Positions 27,953 through 36,640 of a DNA stretch of 64,000 nt are shown here, piece by piece. The stretch's first letter is position 1. Each line of letters starts with the position of its first letter. Under the pieces are notes generated by a model. That model was not told where the DNA came from. It searched no databases and saw nothing but the letters and a program-made list of their open reading frames with translations. The stretch comes from Microvirga brassicacearum (GTDB lineage: Bacteria > Pseudomonadota > Alphaproteobacteria > Rhizobiales > Beijerinckiaceae). The stretch spans positions 186,001 through 250,000 of the forward strand of contig NZ_VCMV01000003.1 of assembly GCF_008757455.1 (NCBI RefSeq), in the 5' to 3' direction. Both the position numbers and the translations under genes were made by a program.

Positions 27953-29106
27953 GCCAGGAAGTTCAAACCATCGAACAACGCATTGAAGGCAAGGTCGACC
28001 GCGAGACGACCGGCCAGTTGGCGATCTCGGACCGTCTCGGCGGCATGGTCTTCGCCAACATGAACGAGGTGATGGAGTTCGGCAAACTCATGTCGATCTC
28101 TCAGGTCGCCGTCAGGAAGCACCTTCGCGGCAACCCGGGCGCGTGCCTGGCCGTGTGCATCCAGGCGATCGAGTGGCGCATGTCGCCATACGCCGTCGCG
28201 AACAAGAGCTACGCGGTGAACGACCAACTCGCCTTTGAGGCGCAGTTGATCCACGCGGTGATCCTGCAGCGCGCGCCTATCAAGGGTCGTGTGAAATCGG
28301 AATACAAGGGTGAGGGCGACAGCCGCACCCTCCGCGTCTGGGCCGAGTTGAGCGATGGGTCGGGTGAAATCGTCGATTACGAGTCGCCGCTGTTCGGGAA
28401 GATCCAGCCGAAGAACTCTCCGCTCTGGAAGAACGATCCCGACCAACAGCTTCACTACTATTCGGTTCGCGCGTGGTGCCGTCGCCATTTCCCCGACGTG
28501 ATCCTCGGCGTCTACGCTCGCGACGAGCTTGAGCCGGCCCGCGACGACTACCAAGATGATGTGCGGGAGATCAACCCGCCGTCGCTCTCGACTGCCCAGA
28601 AGCTCGATCGCATCGCATCGACCAGGCGGACGAACCAAACTATCGACCATGAGGCCGAGACGGGGAGGGTCCGAGGCCACACCGCCGAATTCGCCGAAGC
28701 CGATCGCGTGGTGGCCGAAGACGGGCGTGTCATCAAGGACGTGGAGATGGCCGACACCCGCGAACGGCAGCGCGAGGATGAGCGATCCGAGCAGGATCAG
28801 CCCGAGCCTGTGCGGGATACCCGTCCTGCACAACAGGACGCGGCAGAAACTACTGAGCACCCGTCCGAAGACGGTGAGCAGACCGCGATCGACAACGAGA
28901 TCGAGAACATTCTCACCAACCAACTCGATCACTCGCCCAAGGGCATCGACACGAGCGATTTGCATCAGCTTCGCGCTTACGTCTCCGGCATGGCGGCGAA
29001 GGGCAAGGGCAGGGCGATCGGTGCCGTACCGCGAGACCTCGACGAAGTGGAGCGCGCCGCCTGGCAGGCCGGTCACAAGGCCGGTCCTGGGAAGGGGGAA
29101 CGGTGA
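27949..29106 (+). CDS. RecT-family single-strand annealing protein
   Basis: The 385-residue protein is read from GTG 27949 (GTGA overlap). The RecT core lies at about residues 35-200: ACLAVCIQAIEWRMSPYAVANK, read in two parts, then KSYAVNDQLAFEAQLIHAV and LHYYSVRAWCRRHFPDVILG. The remaining 180 residues are acidic and probably flexible, ending in a small domain rich in G and K. It anneals single strands produced by the YqaJ exonuclease. Confidence 0.87.
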   Translation: MSQEVQTIEQRIEGKVDRETTGQLAISDRLGGMVFANMNEVMEFGKLMSISQVAVRKHLRGNPGACLAVCIQAIEWRMSPYAVANKSYAVNDQLAFEAQLIHAVILQRAPIKGRVKSEYKGEGDSRTLRVWAELSDGSGEIVDYESPLFGKIQPKNSPLWKNDPDQQLHYYSVRAWCRRHFPDVILGVYARDELEPARDDYQDDVREINPPSLSTAQKLDRIASTRRTNQTIDHEAETGRVRGHTAEFAEADRVVAEDGRVIKDVEMADTRERQREDERSEQDQPEPVRDTRPAQQDAAETTEHPSEDGEQTAIDNEIENILTNQLDHSPKGIDTSDLHQLRAYVSGMAAKGKGRAIGAVPRDLDEVERAAWQAGHKAGPGKGER

Positions 29107-29429
29107 TGGCGATCTATGTTCGGGAAGGCGACGTCGTGCTCGTGCGGGGGACGGTGACGCTCACCGGCCTCGGCGAGACCAAGGAGGTCGGCCTCACCGT
29201 TAACGGCACCCCCGTTTATCTGAAGCCAGACGAGATCGTGAAGGTCGATCGCCGTCACTACGCCATCGGCGACCAAGTCGCGAGCAAGAACCACTTCGGC
29301 AAGATCCTCGCCATCAACGACCCCGATAAGGAGAGGATCCGGCAGTTCTTCGTCGTTGATCCAGATGGGTACGCCGCCACGATCTTGGAGTGCGACCTCC
29401 TTCCGCCGGAGAACCCCGATGCTGCTTAG
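29106..29429 (+). CDS. Phage protein with beta-rich fold, unknown
   Basis: The 107-residue protein begins MAIYVREGDVVLVRGTVTLT and is mostly beta strand. ATG 29106 overlaps the RecT stop by one base; GTG 29103 is an alternative. It overlaps the exonuclease gene by 11 bases. Unknown function. Confidence 0.6.
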   Translation: MAIYVREGDVVLVRGTVTLTGLGETKEVGLTVNGTPVYLKPDEIVKVDRRHYAIGDQVASKNHFGKILAINDPDKERIRQFFVVDPDGYAATILECDLLPPENPDAA

Positions 29430-30099
29430 AGTCATCGACACGGAAACGACAGGCATTCCCGATGAGGATGACGGTCACGCGCTGGTGGAGGTCGGCTGTT
29501 GCGACATCGTCGACGGCGTCGTCGGAACGCCTCGATCGATGCTCGTAAACCCTCGGCGTCCAATCTCGGTCGGCGCAATGGCAACCCATCACATCACCGA
29601 CGATGACGTGGAGAATGCGCCGCCGATCGACGCTGGATTGAAAATGCTCATGGAGGGCAATCCGGATTATTTCTTCGCTCACAAGGCGGAGTTCGACGAA
29701 CAATTCTTCGGCGCCGGTGGCGCGACGATCATCTGCACATGGAAGGCGGCGCTCCGGCTCTACCCGGACTCAGAGCGGCACACCAACCAGTATCTTCGAT
29801 ACGAGTTGGGCCTCGATGTCGACCGCGTCCTTGCGGACCCTCCGCACCGAGCCGGTGCCGATGCATACGTCACTGCTCATCTGCTTCACAGGATGTTCGA
29901 TGACGGCGCCTCGATCGAGGACATGCTGCGATGGTCCAAAGGCCATCCTCTCTTCCCGAAGATCGGATTCGGTAAGCACTTCGGAAAGCGATGGGAGGAT
30001 GTCGATATCGGCTACCTCAACTGGATCATCGGGACCGAGGACATGGACCCCGCAGTCAAAGCCAATGCCCGCCACCATCTCAAACTGAGGGGACGGTAA
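29419..30099 (+). CDS. DnaQ-like 3'-5' exonuclease (DEDD family)
   Basis: The 226-residue protein starts MLLRVIDTETTGIPDEDDGH, with the Exo I DxE pair in residues 7-9. Exo II follows in FFAHKAEFDEQF and Exo III in HRAGADAYVTAHLL. The C-terminal domain (GHPLFPKIGFGKHFGKRWED then YLNWIIG) is the putative quorum-like exodeoxyribonuclease X tail found in phage DnaQ proteins. It probably trims DNA ends during recombination or replication. Confidence 0.85.
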   Translation: MLLRVIDTETTGIPDEDDGHALVEVGCCDIVDGVVGTPRSMLVNPRRPISVGAMATHHITDDDVENAPPIDAGLKMLMEGNPDYFFAHKAEFDEQFFGAGGATIICTWKAALRLYPDSERHTNQYLRYELGLDVDRVLADPPHRAGADAYVTAHLLHRMFDDGASIEDMLRWSKGHPLFPKIGFGKHFGKRWEDVDIGYLNWIIGTEDMDPAVKANARHHLKLRGR

Positions 30100-30359
30100 T
30101 GGCAGTTCGCCTCGTGACGTTTTCCAGCGTCGATGCTCCGGAGTCCGAGCGGTGGATTGGGTTCTTCTACCAACACGACGTCAAAGGGCCCGGTGAAAAA
30201 CGTCTTCCACTCGTCGTCGCCGGTGTCGACGAGGTGACAGTCACCGAGCGCGCATGGACCTGGTGGGCCGACGAGCAGACGCGGCTCGGATTGATCAAGC
30301 TTCGCCGACAGGACCGCAGGACGAAGGCGAAGGAGGTCCGGGAGGCCACGGCGACATGA
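30099..30359 (+). CDS. Small phage protein, unknown
   Basis: The 86-residue protein starts at an ATG overlapping TAA of the exonuclease gene. It contains KGPGEKRLPLVVAGVDEVTV and a tryptophan-rich TERAWTWWADEQTRLG. No family recognised. Confidence 0.58.
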   Translation: MAVRLVTFSSVDAPESERWIGFFYQHDVKGPGEKRLPLVVAGVDEVTVTERAWTWWADEQTRLGLIKLRRQDRRTKAKEVREATAT

Positions 30360-30438
30360 TCCTCGCGCTCATTCTCCGCCGGCGCAGTCGGCCGCCGCGC
30401 GTCAACCCAAAGATCCAAGTCAACGGAAGGCACATCTC

Positions 30439-30843
30439 ATGGTCTATTCCCGCCCCACGGCAATCGAACTCGGCACCGAAGTGCTCGACGACCTCGGCAA
30501 TCAGTACGGTCAACTCGCTATCCACACGGCGCGGGTAATCACAGCGCAGAACCTTGTGCTCGAGACCGCCTCGAAACGTGGCGAGGTGACGTTCATTGAC
30601 CCTCGAGTCTCTGTCGCGTTGGCCCTTGCCCAGGCGTCGATCGACATTCTGTTCACGACGGATCCGGGCAGGGTCCTTACCGAAGCTGTTGCGGCCATCG
30701 GCGCCCACGATGGCATCTTCCTGATCGAGGAAGCTGAAGCCAAGCGGAAAGGCGAGAGCATCACCTTGAGCAACGACGACGTGGCGGACATCAACTCGAT
30801 CGCCACCATGCTCGCACCGCGCAAGGTCGGCTCCCATGAGTGA
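30439..30843 (+). CDS. Helical phage protein, unknown
   Basis: The 134-residue protein is mainly helical (ASIDILFTTDPGRVLTEAVA) with no known motif. An 80-base gap separates it from the gene before, with only a weak short frame inside. Confidence 0.58.
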   Translation: MVYSRPTAIELGTEVLDDLGNQYGQLAIHTARVITAQNLVLETASKRGEVTFIDPRVSVALALAQASIDILFTTDPGRVLTEAVAAIGAHDGIFLIEEAEAKRKGESITLSNDDVADINSIATMLAPRKVGSHE

Positions 30844-31099
30844 AGATCCAGCCATCAGGCACCTCCGCGACGCAATCACTGCAGCGACGGCTCGCTACAT
30901 GGAGCGGTCGCCCAGGAGCGCGTCGGATGCCGGAAGCATCATCCTCACTGTCCTCCTGACAGAGGCCGGGACGGCGATGGCGGCTGTGGCTCTCGCCGGC
31001 GATCACAACGAAGACAAGATCAACCGCACGCTCCACCGGGCCCAACAGGCTCTCGCCCTGTCCGTCCAGCGGGCGCTCGAGGTGGGAGTGCGGCGGTAA
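30836..31099 (+). CDS. Helical small phage protein, unknown
   Basis: The 87-residue protein is alanine-rich and helical (LTEAGTAMAAVALAGDHNED). It overlaps the preceding gene by eight bases and the helicase gene by one. Unknown. Confidence 0.57.
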   Translation: MSEDPAIRHLRDAITAATARYMERSPRSASDAGSIILTVLLTEAGTAMAAVALAGDHNEDKINRTLHRAQQALALSVQRALEVGVRR

Positions 31100-32199
31100 T
31101 GCCGGATTGGTCGCCACAACAGGAGTCCGCCCTAAAGGACGTTCGCCGGTGGCTCGCGGACAAGGGCGGCAGGCAATTCTTCTACCTGGCTGGCTTCGCC
31201 GGGACGGGAAAGACGACGCTCGCGAAGGAGATGGCGGAAGGCGTTGCTGGATGCGTTCTCTACGGCGCGTTCACGGGCAAGGCGGCGCTCGTGCTGCAGC
31301 GGAAAGGCTGCGTTGGAGCGTCGACGATCCACTCGATGATCTACACCGTGCAGAGAGGGAAGGGCGGTATCGCCGAATTTGTTCTGAACGTTGATAGCCC
31401 GGTGAACGGTGCGGCCCTCGTCATCATCGACGAGGTCTCGATGGTCTCGGAAGAACTGGCACGAGATCTGCTCTCGTTCGGTACTCGAGTCCTCGTGCTC
31501 GGAGATCCGGCGCAGTTGCCGCCGGTCCGAGGGACCGGGTACTTCACGAGCGGCGAGCCGGACGTGATGCTCACAGAGGTCCACCGCCAGGCGCGCGACA
31601 ATCCGATCATTCGTCTCTCAATGGATGTGCGCGAAGGACGGTCGCTCGACATCGGATCCTACGGCAACAGCAAGGTCATCCGCCGCGGTCAGGTCGACCA
31701 GGCCGAGGTCATGAAGGCTGACCAGGTGCTCGTCGGAAAGAACCTCACGCGCCGGACATACAACGGCCGGATGCGCGAACTGCAGAACTTCAAAGGCACC
31801 TACCCGGTCGTTGGGGAGCGCCTCGTGTGCCTGCGCAACAACAAGGAAAAGGGCCTCTTGAACGGCGGCCTCTGGAAGGTGGCAAAACGGGTCTCAGCGA
31901 CCGCCAAGGGCATCAATCTCATCGTTGAGCCGGACGACGCCGGCATGGCGGTTCGAGCCACAGACGTCCGAATCCACCCGTACCTCTTCGAGGGTCGAGA
32001 GACCGAATTGGATTGGAAGGAAAAGCGCAAGTTCGACGAGTTCGATTTTGGCTACGCGCTCACCGTCCACAAGTCCCAGGGCTCGCAATGGGACAACGTC
32101 TATCTCTTCGACGAGAGCGGTTCGTTCGGCGAGCACCAGAGCAATCACCTCTACACGGGCCTCACGCGTGCGGCCGAGCAGATCACGATCGTAGTTTAG
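31099..32199 (+). CDS. RecD/Dda-like SF1 DNA helicase
   Basis: The 366-residue ATPase has all core motifs: Walker A GFAGTGKTTLAK, Walker B ALVIIDEVSMVS, motif III LGDPAQLPPVRG, motif V/VI region TVHKSQGSQWDNV and YTGLTRAAEQ. The short 1B/2B insertions match phage Dda-type 5'-3' helicases, which remodel forks and displace proteins. It is placed directly before SSB. Confidence 0.88.
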   Translation: MPDWSPQQESALKDVRRWLADKGGRQFFYLAGFAGTGKTTLAKEMAEGVAGCVLYGAFTGKAALVLQRKGCVGASTIHSMIYTVQRGKGGIAEFVLNVDSPVNGAALVIIDEVSMVSEELARDLLSFGTRVLVLGDPAQLPPVRGTGYFTSGEPDVMLTEVHRQARDNPIIRLSMDVREGRSLDIGSYGNSKVIRRGQVDQAEVMKADQVLVGKNLTRRTYNGRMRELQNFKGTYPVVGERLVCLRNNKEKGLLNGGLWKVAKRVSATAKGINLIVEPDDAGMAVRATDVRIHPYLFEGRETELDWKEKRKFDEFDFGYALTVHKSQGSQWDNVYLFDESGSFGEHQSNHLYTGLTRAAEQITIVV

Positions 32200-32209
32200 G
32201 AAACGCAAC

Positions 32210-32728
32210 ATGGCCGGCACACTCAACGAAGTTTCGATCATCGGAAACCTGGGGAGAGACCCCGAAGTCCGGCGGCTTGGAAACGGGAATCCTGTCGTAA
32301 GCTTTTCGGTCGCCTGCACCGAGTCGTGGAAGGACAAGCAAACCGGAGAGCGCAAGGAGGCGACCGAATGGATCAACGTCGTCATCTACAACGAGAACAT
32401 AGCGCGCGTGGCTGAGCAGTATCTTCGGAAGGGATCGAAAGCCTTCATCCGAGGAAAGTTCAAAACCCGCAAATGGGAAAAGGACGGCCAGAAGCATTAC
32501 TCGTCCGAGGTTGTGATCGAAAACTTCGGGGGCACTTTGCTTCTGCTCAGCGGCCGGGATGAAAACGGCGGCGGCTCGCGCGATCGCGATGACGATCGTG
32601 GCTATGACCGAGGATCCAGCCGCGGCGGTGACTTCGGAAGCTCATCACCTATGGAACGCCGTCCGGCGCCCGGCTTTTCCGGCGGCGGATCTCGGTACGG
32701 CGACATCGACGACGACATCCCGTTCTAA
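32210..32728 (+). CDS. ssb: Single-stranded DNA-binding protein
   Basis: The 172-residue protein has a standard OB fold (LNEVSIIGNLGRDPEVRRLG, then WINVVIYNENIARVAEQYLR), a glycine- and arginine-rich linker and the acidic tip DIDDDIPF that recruits partner proteins. Phage-borne copy; it protects single strands for the recombination module. Confidence 0.95.
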   Translation: MAGTLNEVSIIGNLGRDPEVRRLGNGNPVVSFSVACTESWKDKQTGERKEATEWINVVIYNENIARVAEQYLRKGSKAFIRGKFKTRKWEKDGQKHYSSEVVIENFGGTLLLLSGRDENGGGSRDRDDDRGYDRGSSRGGDFGSSSPMERRPAPGFSGGGSRYGDIDDDIPF

Positions 32729-32759
32729 AACCCATTTCCTCCTACCCTACGAGGTCTAA

Positions 32760-33380
32760 ATGACGACGGCATATCCCCTCTCTTGGCCCTTGGCTCGCCC
32801 GAGGACCATCAATCGGAAGACGGCCTCTTTCAACAAGAGGGTCGACACCGGGAAAGGATGGTCTGCCTCCAAGGAGTTGTCGGTTGCAGACGCGACGAGG
32901 CGATTGCAGTTGGAACTCGATCGACTTGGCGCCCGCGACTACATCCTTTCGTCCAACCTGGCGCTGCGCCTGGACGGCCTTCCGAGGTCGGATCAGGCGA
33001 CGCCCTCCGACCCTGGTGTTGCGCTTTACTTTTCTCTGAAGAACGTCCCGCATTGCCTGCCGTGTGACACATTCCTTCGGGTCGCTGACAACATCGCGGC
33101 AATTGCGAAGCACATCGAAGCGACTCGTGCGATCGAGCGGTACGGCGTGGCCTCGATCAAAGAGATGTTTGCGGGATTCGCAGCGCTCCCGGCACCGGCT
33201 GGACAACGGCCGTGGCGGGAGGTTCTTGGTTGGCGACAGAGCCACGTTCCAGACATGCAGGATATCCAGACGCGATATCGAAAACTCACCAAGGAATGCC
33301 ACCCCGACAACGGTGGCACTCACGAAAAGATGTCCGAACTAAACCGCGCTCGAGACGAGGCGCTGAAGGAGGTTTCGTGA
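32760..33380 (+). CDS. Phage protein with C-terminal J-domain
   Basis: The 206-residue protein combines an N-terminal region common in phages and plasmids (starting TAYPLSWPLARPRT, with FSLKNVPHCLPCDTFLRVAD) with a C-terminal J-domain-like segment, YRKLTKECHPDNGGTHEKMS, containing the HPD tripeptide that activates DnaK. It may direct the host chaperone to phage replication proteins, as lambda does with P and DnaJ; that is inference. Confidence 0.75.
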   Translation: MTTAYPLSWPLARPRTINRKTASFNKRVDTGKGWSASKELSVADATRRLQLELDRLGARDYILSSNLALRLDGLPRSDQATPSDPGVALYFSLKNVPHCLPCDTFLRVADNIAAIAKHIEATRAIERYGVASIKEMFAGFAALPAPAGQRPWREVLGWRQSHVPDMQDIQTRYRKLTKECHPDNGGTHEKMSELNRARDEALKEVS

Positions 33381-33565
33381 GGGTTCGCGATTGGATCAAG
33401 GACGCGGGGAAGCTGCACTTCTCCGTTTGCGGCGACGAGGTGAACTTCTCGGTCGGTTGGTTTTGGATCGCCGCCCTGATCCTCGCGCTCATCCTGACCG
33501 GCTGCGCCGCACCCTGTGGCCGCCCGATTGACGGCAAACCCGCCTGCTGGATGCGGGACAACTGA
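33377..33565 (+). CDS. Small membrane or lipoprotein-like protein
   Basis: The 62-residue product is read from GTG 33377 (GTGA overlap). It has a hydrophobic segment WFWIAALILALILTGCAAPC whose LTGC matches a lipobox, so it could be a lipoprotein of about 20 residues after cleavage, or a single-pass membrane protein. The N-terminal part before it is unusually long (28 residues) for a signal peptide. Confidence 0.5.
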   Translation: MRVRDWIKDAGKLHFSVCGDEVNFSVGWFWIAALILALILTGCAAPCGRPIDGKPACWMRDN

Positions 33566-33576
33566 AAGGAAAATTT

Positions 33577-33921
33577 GTGCCGAACAAAATGAGCGACGAA
33601 AGGGTCATCGCCCTATCCGACCTTCACCGGATCATGGTGGAGGTAGGCGGCCCCCGTCCGAAAGTCGGGATCGTTGAACCCGCGTGGAATATCGACGGTT
33701 TTGAGTTTATGCGCCGGCTCGAGGCAACGGCCTTCAGAAAAGAGCACGAGATCGAGCGCCTGACTCGAGAGCGCGATGCGGCCCGCGAAGATCTCATCAA
33801 CATGGGGAAGCCGAAGGTCTCGCCGCTTCCGGATGGCAGCGACGAACCTGACCATCTCCGCGACATTGACGATCAAGGAGACGCTTCATGGTTCCACGAC
33901 CCCGACATGGGTGCGCGATGA
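33577..33921 (+). CDS. Phage protein with coiled coil, unknown
   Basis: The 114-residue protein is read from GTG 33577 (ATG 33589 is possible); GAAAGGAAAA lies upstream. A short coiled coil (KEHEIERLTRERDAAREDL) precedes an acidic tail. It overlaps the following gene by four bases. Confidence 0.58.
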   Translation: MPNKMSDERVIALSDLHRIMVEVGGPRPKVGIVEPAWNIDGFEFMRRLEATAFRKEHEIERLTRERDAAREDLINMGKPKVSPLPDGSDEPDHLRDIDDQGDASWFHDPDMGAR

Positions 33922-34634
33922 GAGACCTTCCCATCATCTTCTCGGCTCCCATGGTTCGCGCGCTGCTCGCCGGCAACAAGACGCAAACGCGGCGGGTAAT
34001 TGAACCCTACAAGCCGCAGCCAAGCGCAAAATCCGTTCCGGATGACCTGATCGCTGGCAAAACTGCGGTCAACGGCATCCTCGCTTATTCAACGTCCGGT
34101 TTTCGCCCACGCTACCGCGTCGGCGACCGCCTCTATGCCCGCGAGAACTTCATTGCGACGTGGGGCGATCGCTTCGGCGGTCGCGGCCTCCGGGTAGAGC
34201 ACGGCGAGGTCAAACAAAAGAACGGGACGGTCGAGGCCATCACGCCGTCGAATCCGATCTTCGTGCTCTACAAAGCGAACTCCGACGACGTTCCTCATGT
34301 CCGCTGGCGCCCGTCCATCCACATGCCGCGTTGGGCTTCCCGCCTCACTCTCGTCGTGACCGGCGTCAAGGTCGAGCGGTTGCAGGATATCAGCCCTGAG
34401 GATGCGCGCGACGAGGGCGTTGAACGACGCAGCAAATTGGTTCGCCAGATGTGGCTTTTCGGGGCGGATCAGGCGGGTCGCGACGCGATCTATCTGCACG
34501 CCTGCATCTGGGAATACGAAAAGCTCTGGAATGAGATCAACGGCCCTGACGCCTGGTCTTCGAACCCTTGGGTCGCCGCCTACACCTTTACCGTTCACCG
34601 CTGCAACATTTCAGAGATGGGGAAACAGCCATGA
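33918..34634 (+). CDS. ASCH-like phage protein
   Basis: The 238-residue protein starts RDLPIIFSAPMVRALLAGNK then TQTRRVIEPYK, the typical opening of a widespread phage family annotated as morphogenetic or ASCH/PUA-like. YRVGDRLYARENFIATWGD and RWRPSIHMPRWASRLTLVVT follow in the usual order. RNA or modified-base binding is suggested by the fold; actual role unknown. Confidence 0.7.
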   Translation: MRDLPIIFSAPMVRALLAGNKTQTRRVIEPYKPQPSAKSVPDDLIAGKTAVNGILAYSTSGFRPRYRVGDRLYARENFIATWGDRFGGRGLRVEHGEVKQKNGTVEAITPSNPIFVLYKANSDDVPHVRWRPSIHMPRWASRLTLVVTGVKVERLQDISPEDARDEGVERRSKLVRQMWLFGADQAGRDAIYLHACIWEYEKLWNEINGPDAWSSNPWVAAYTFTVHRCNISEMGKQP

Positions 34635-35302
34635 CGAGCATGACGGAACGCAAGCTGAAGTTCGCGATCGACGCGCTGGAAAAGATCGACGACATGCTAA
34701 CTCCCATGAGCGAGAACAAGAGGCGGATTGCCGGCGACGCGCTCTACCTGATTGCGAACATGGACGAGTCCGCGGCTGCACCGGTTGGATCCGAGGCCAT
34801 CGCCGCCGGCGACTTTGAGATGGGTCCGCTCATGCCTGTCGAGGAATTCGCGCAGATGGGAGTCGACGCGGTCAACTCCTTGCTGAAGGAGCGCGACGAG
34901 TTGCTAGCCGAGCGCGCCACGCTGATCGAGGAACGCGACGAAGCCCGCAAGGGATGGAGCGAGTTGGGACATGAGACCGCCGAGTGGGCTTCTCGTCTCG
35001 CCGAAATCACCGGTCGCGATCCTCGGTTGCCGGACAGGATGGGAGATTTTTGGGGTAAGTTCCAAGTCGGCGATAAGGTCTGGAAGCACACCGGCGATTA
35101 TCAGCTTGCCGGCGAAGTCCGTGGGATTGCCCACACGATCCGAGGGCACAAGAGGCGCTACGTTGTCGAGCACGAAGCGGGTTTTCTGCACATCTACAGT
35201 GAGGCCAATCTCTGTCGCGTCTGCCCGTCGTGCGGAGCGCCGGAAACGCCGGCCAGCGATGCCAATGGGCTTCATCCCGATTGCCCGTTGCCGCGCCGGT
35301 AA
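34631..35302 (+). CDS. Phage protein with C-terminal zinc ribbon, unknown
   Basis: The 223-residue protein has a coiled-coil middle (LLKERDELLAERATLIEERD) and a small beta domain (GKFQVGDKVWKHTGDYQLAG). A C-terminal CRVCPSCGAPETPASD stretch may bind zinc with the final DCPLP cysteine. It starts at the ATG overlapping the previous stop. No function known. Confidence 0.6.
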   Translation: MTSMTERKLKFAIDALEKIDDMLTPMSENKRRIAGDALYLIANMDESAAAPVGSEAIAAGDFEMGPLMPVEEFAQMGVDAVNSLLKERDELLAERATLIEERDEARKGWSELGHETAEWASRLAEITGRDPRLPDRMGDFWGKFQVGDKVWKHTGDYQLAGEVRGIAHTIRGHKRRYVVEHEAGFLHIYSEANLCRVCPSCGAPETPASDANGLHPDCPLPRR

Positions 35303-35311
35303 GGCGCCGCA

Positions 35312-35812
35312 ATGGGTTTGCAGAGAGACAAGAGAAGCAAACGCCGCCGACTCATGAAGGAACAGGATGGTCGTTGCATCTACTGCTCTGAGCCGATGGG
35401 CGAAGGGCGCCAGAGGCAAACCCTCGATCACATTATCCCGAAGGCGGAGGGCGGCACGCTACGGAACAGCAACATCGTCTTGGCTTGCCAGCCCTGCAAT
35501 GTCGACCGCGCCCAGATGGATGCATTCGTTTACCTGATCCGGCGGCTCATGATCGAGTCTTGCGTCCGGCGCGGCATCCTAGTCGGGGCGAAGAAGCACC
35601 GCCGCCGCCAAGGAAAGATCAGACCGAGGCACCTAGGCCCGGTCGGCGGCGGCTTGCCTGGGAACGGTAAACGCCCACACCAAGGCGGCCACCCATCCGA
35701 GGAAGGTCCACCCGAGGAAGATATTGAGGATCAAGATGGCGGTGGCTTGCGGGTGACGGCGAGCCCTCGCGACGGTCGTCGGGAGGAAGTACAACCAAGC
35801 CGCGACGCCTAG
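35312..35812 (+). CDS. HNH endonuclease with dubious C-terminal extension
   Basis: The first about 100 residues are a typical HNH domain: GRCIYCSEPMGEG zinc pair, QTLDHIIPKAEGGTLRNSNI catalytic part and LACQPCN second pair. It may act near cos during packaging or simply cut foreign DNA. The last 60 residues (GGHPSEEGPPEEDIEDQDGG and around) are antisense to the immunity gene at 35633-35878 and of low complexity, so the original stop was probably lost. Start ATG 35312. Confidence 0.75.
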   Translation: MGLQRDKRSKRRRLMKEQDGRCIYCSEPMGEGRQRQTLDHIIPKAEGGTLRNSNIVLACQPCNVDRAQMDAFVYLIRRLMIESCVRRGILVGAKKHRRRQGKIRPRHLGPVGGGLPGNGKRPHQGGHPSEEGPPEEDIEDQDGGGLRVTASPRDGRREEVQPSRDA

Positions 35813-35878
35813 GCCGAAGCCTATGACGATCGCCCATAGGACGAAGGAAAGGTCAATCTGCGCCAGAATCCCATCCAT
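35633..35878 (-). CDS. Superinfection immunity membrane protein (T4 Imm-like family)
   Basis: The 81-residue protein has two transmembrane helices: SFVLWAIVIGFGLGVAAWLY and, after a PTTVARARRHPQATA loop, ILILNIFLGWTFLGWVAALV. This LPTxxARxRxHxxAxxILxLNxFLGWTxxGW pattern marks the superinfection-immunity family, which blocks DNA entry of related phages at the inner membrane. It is encoded opposite to the early operon and overlaps the HNH gene tail by 180 bases. Confidence 0.85.
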   Translation of the reverse strand: MDGILAQIDLSFVLWAIVIGFGLGVAAWLYFLPTTVARARRHPQATAILILNIFLGWTFLGWVAALVWAFTVPRQAAADRA

Positions 35879-35907
35879 CTCGCCGCTCCATCTGTGTCGC
35901 TGCCAGC

Positions 35908-36546
35908 CTACTGCCCATCAGGCTCCTGTATCAATCCATCCCAATTTCCTAGAAGGCCGCCTCCCGCAAGTGCCCCGAGCCCGCCGCCGAAAAAGGTTCG
36001 TTCTTTAGAAATCGCCCGCAGCATCTCCGACCTTGTTTTCCGCTTTAGCAGATCAGGCCCCATAGGCTGAATCTCGCGGCATAGGCGAAAAATATTTCGG
36101 ATTTTCTGGTGGGCCTGTTGTTTCGTCCACCGGATCAACGGCCTTTCGGCCTTGGTCCTCGCCCGGCTACGATAGAAGTCCACACCGCCTTCCGATGAGC
36201 CGAAGAACATGGAGTGCGCAAGCATGTTCCGGTCTGCCTCACCGAGGCCCTGGATCTGACCGAGAAGCTTTATGGCGCTTTTCTTCCATTCGTCCTCGTC
36301 CTCATCCGGTCCGTGCATGTTACACAAACACATCAGGATCGCGATCTTTCCCGAAAAGGGGATCAGATCAACAAGGGCGATTCTTTCCAGTGGCTCGATC
36401 CCTAGAGCCGTCTGAATTGCATCCCCAACGTCACTTTCGAGAAAGGCGAATGCCTGAAGGTATTCGCCAACGATGCGGTACGCCTCGGCGTTTTGTCCCT
36501 CTGTCGGGACGGCGGCGAGGTCGGCCAGAAATTCTTCTGAAGACAT
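35908..36546 (-). CDS. HEPN-type putative ribonuclease
   Basis: The 212-residue helical protein contains RNMLAH at residues 106-111, the Rx4H catalytic motif of HEPN RNases, preceded by a helical domain (AFAFLESDVGDAIQTALGIE) and followed by a beta turn (FFGSSEGGVDFYRSR) and WTKQQAHQKIRNIF, the usual layout of HEPN domains. HEPN proteins act in abortive infection and toxin-antitoxin systems. Position next to the immunity gene suggests a role against rival phages; no antitoxin partner is evident. Confidence 0.6.
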   Translation of the reverse strand: MSSEEFLADLAAVPTEGQNAEAYRIVGEYLQAFAFLESDVGDAIQTALGIEPLERIALVDLIPFSGKIAILMCLCNMHGPDEDEDEWKKSAIKLLGQIQGLGEADRNMLAHSMFFGSSEGGVDFYRSRARTKAERPLIRWTKQQAHQKIRNIFRLCREIQPMGPDLLKRKTRSEMLRAISKERTFFGGGLGALAGGGLLGNWDGLIQEPDGQ

Positions 36547-36640
36547 TGGGATCTCTCAGTCAATGCTCGGCGCCATGCTACGCTTGGATCGACGGCCGTG
36601 TCGATCATCAAGACCGAGGCGCTTATCACCACCCTCATAC

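Noticed and set aside
30356-30538. 60-codon frame starting in an ATGA overlap
   Set aside because: It overlaps the next gene by 100 bases in another frame and turns into low-quality sequence; the 80-base gap may simply be leader.
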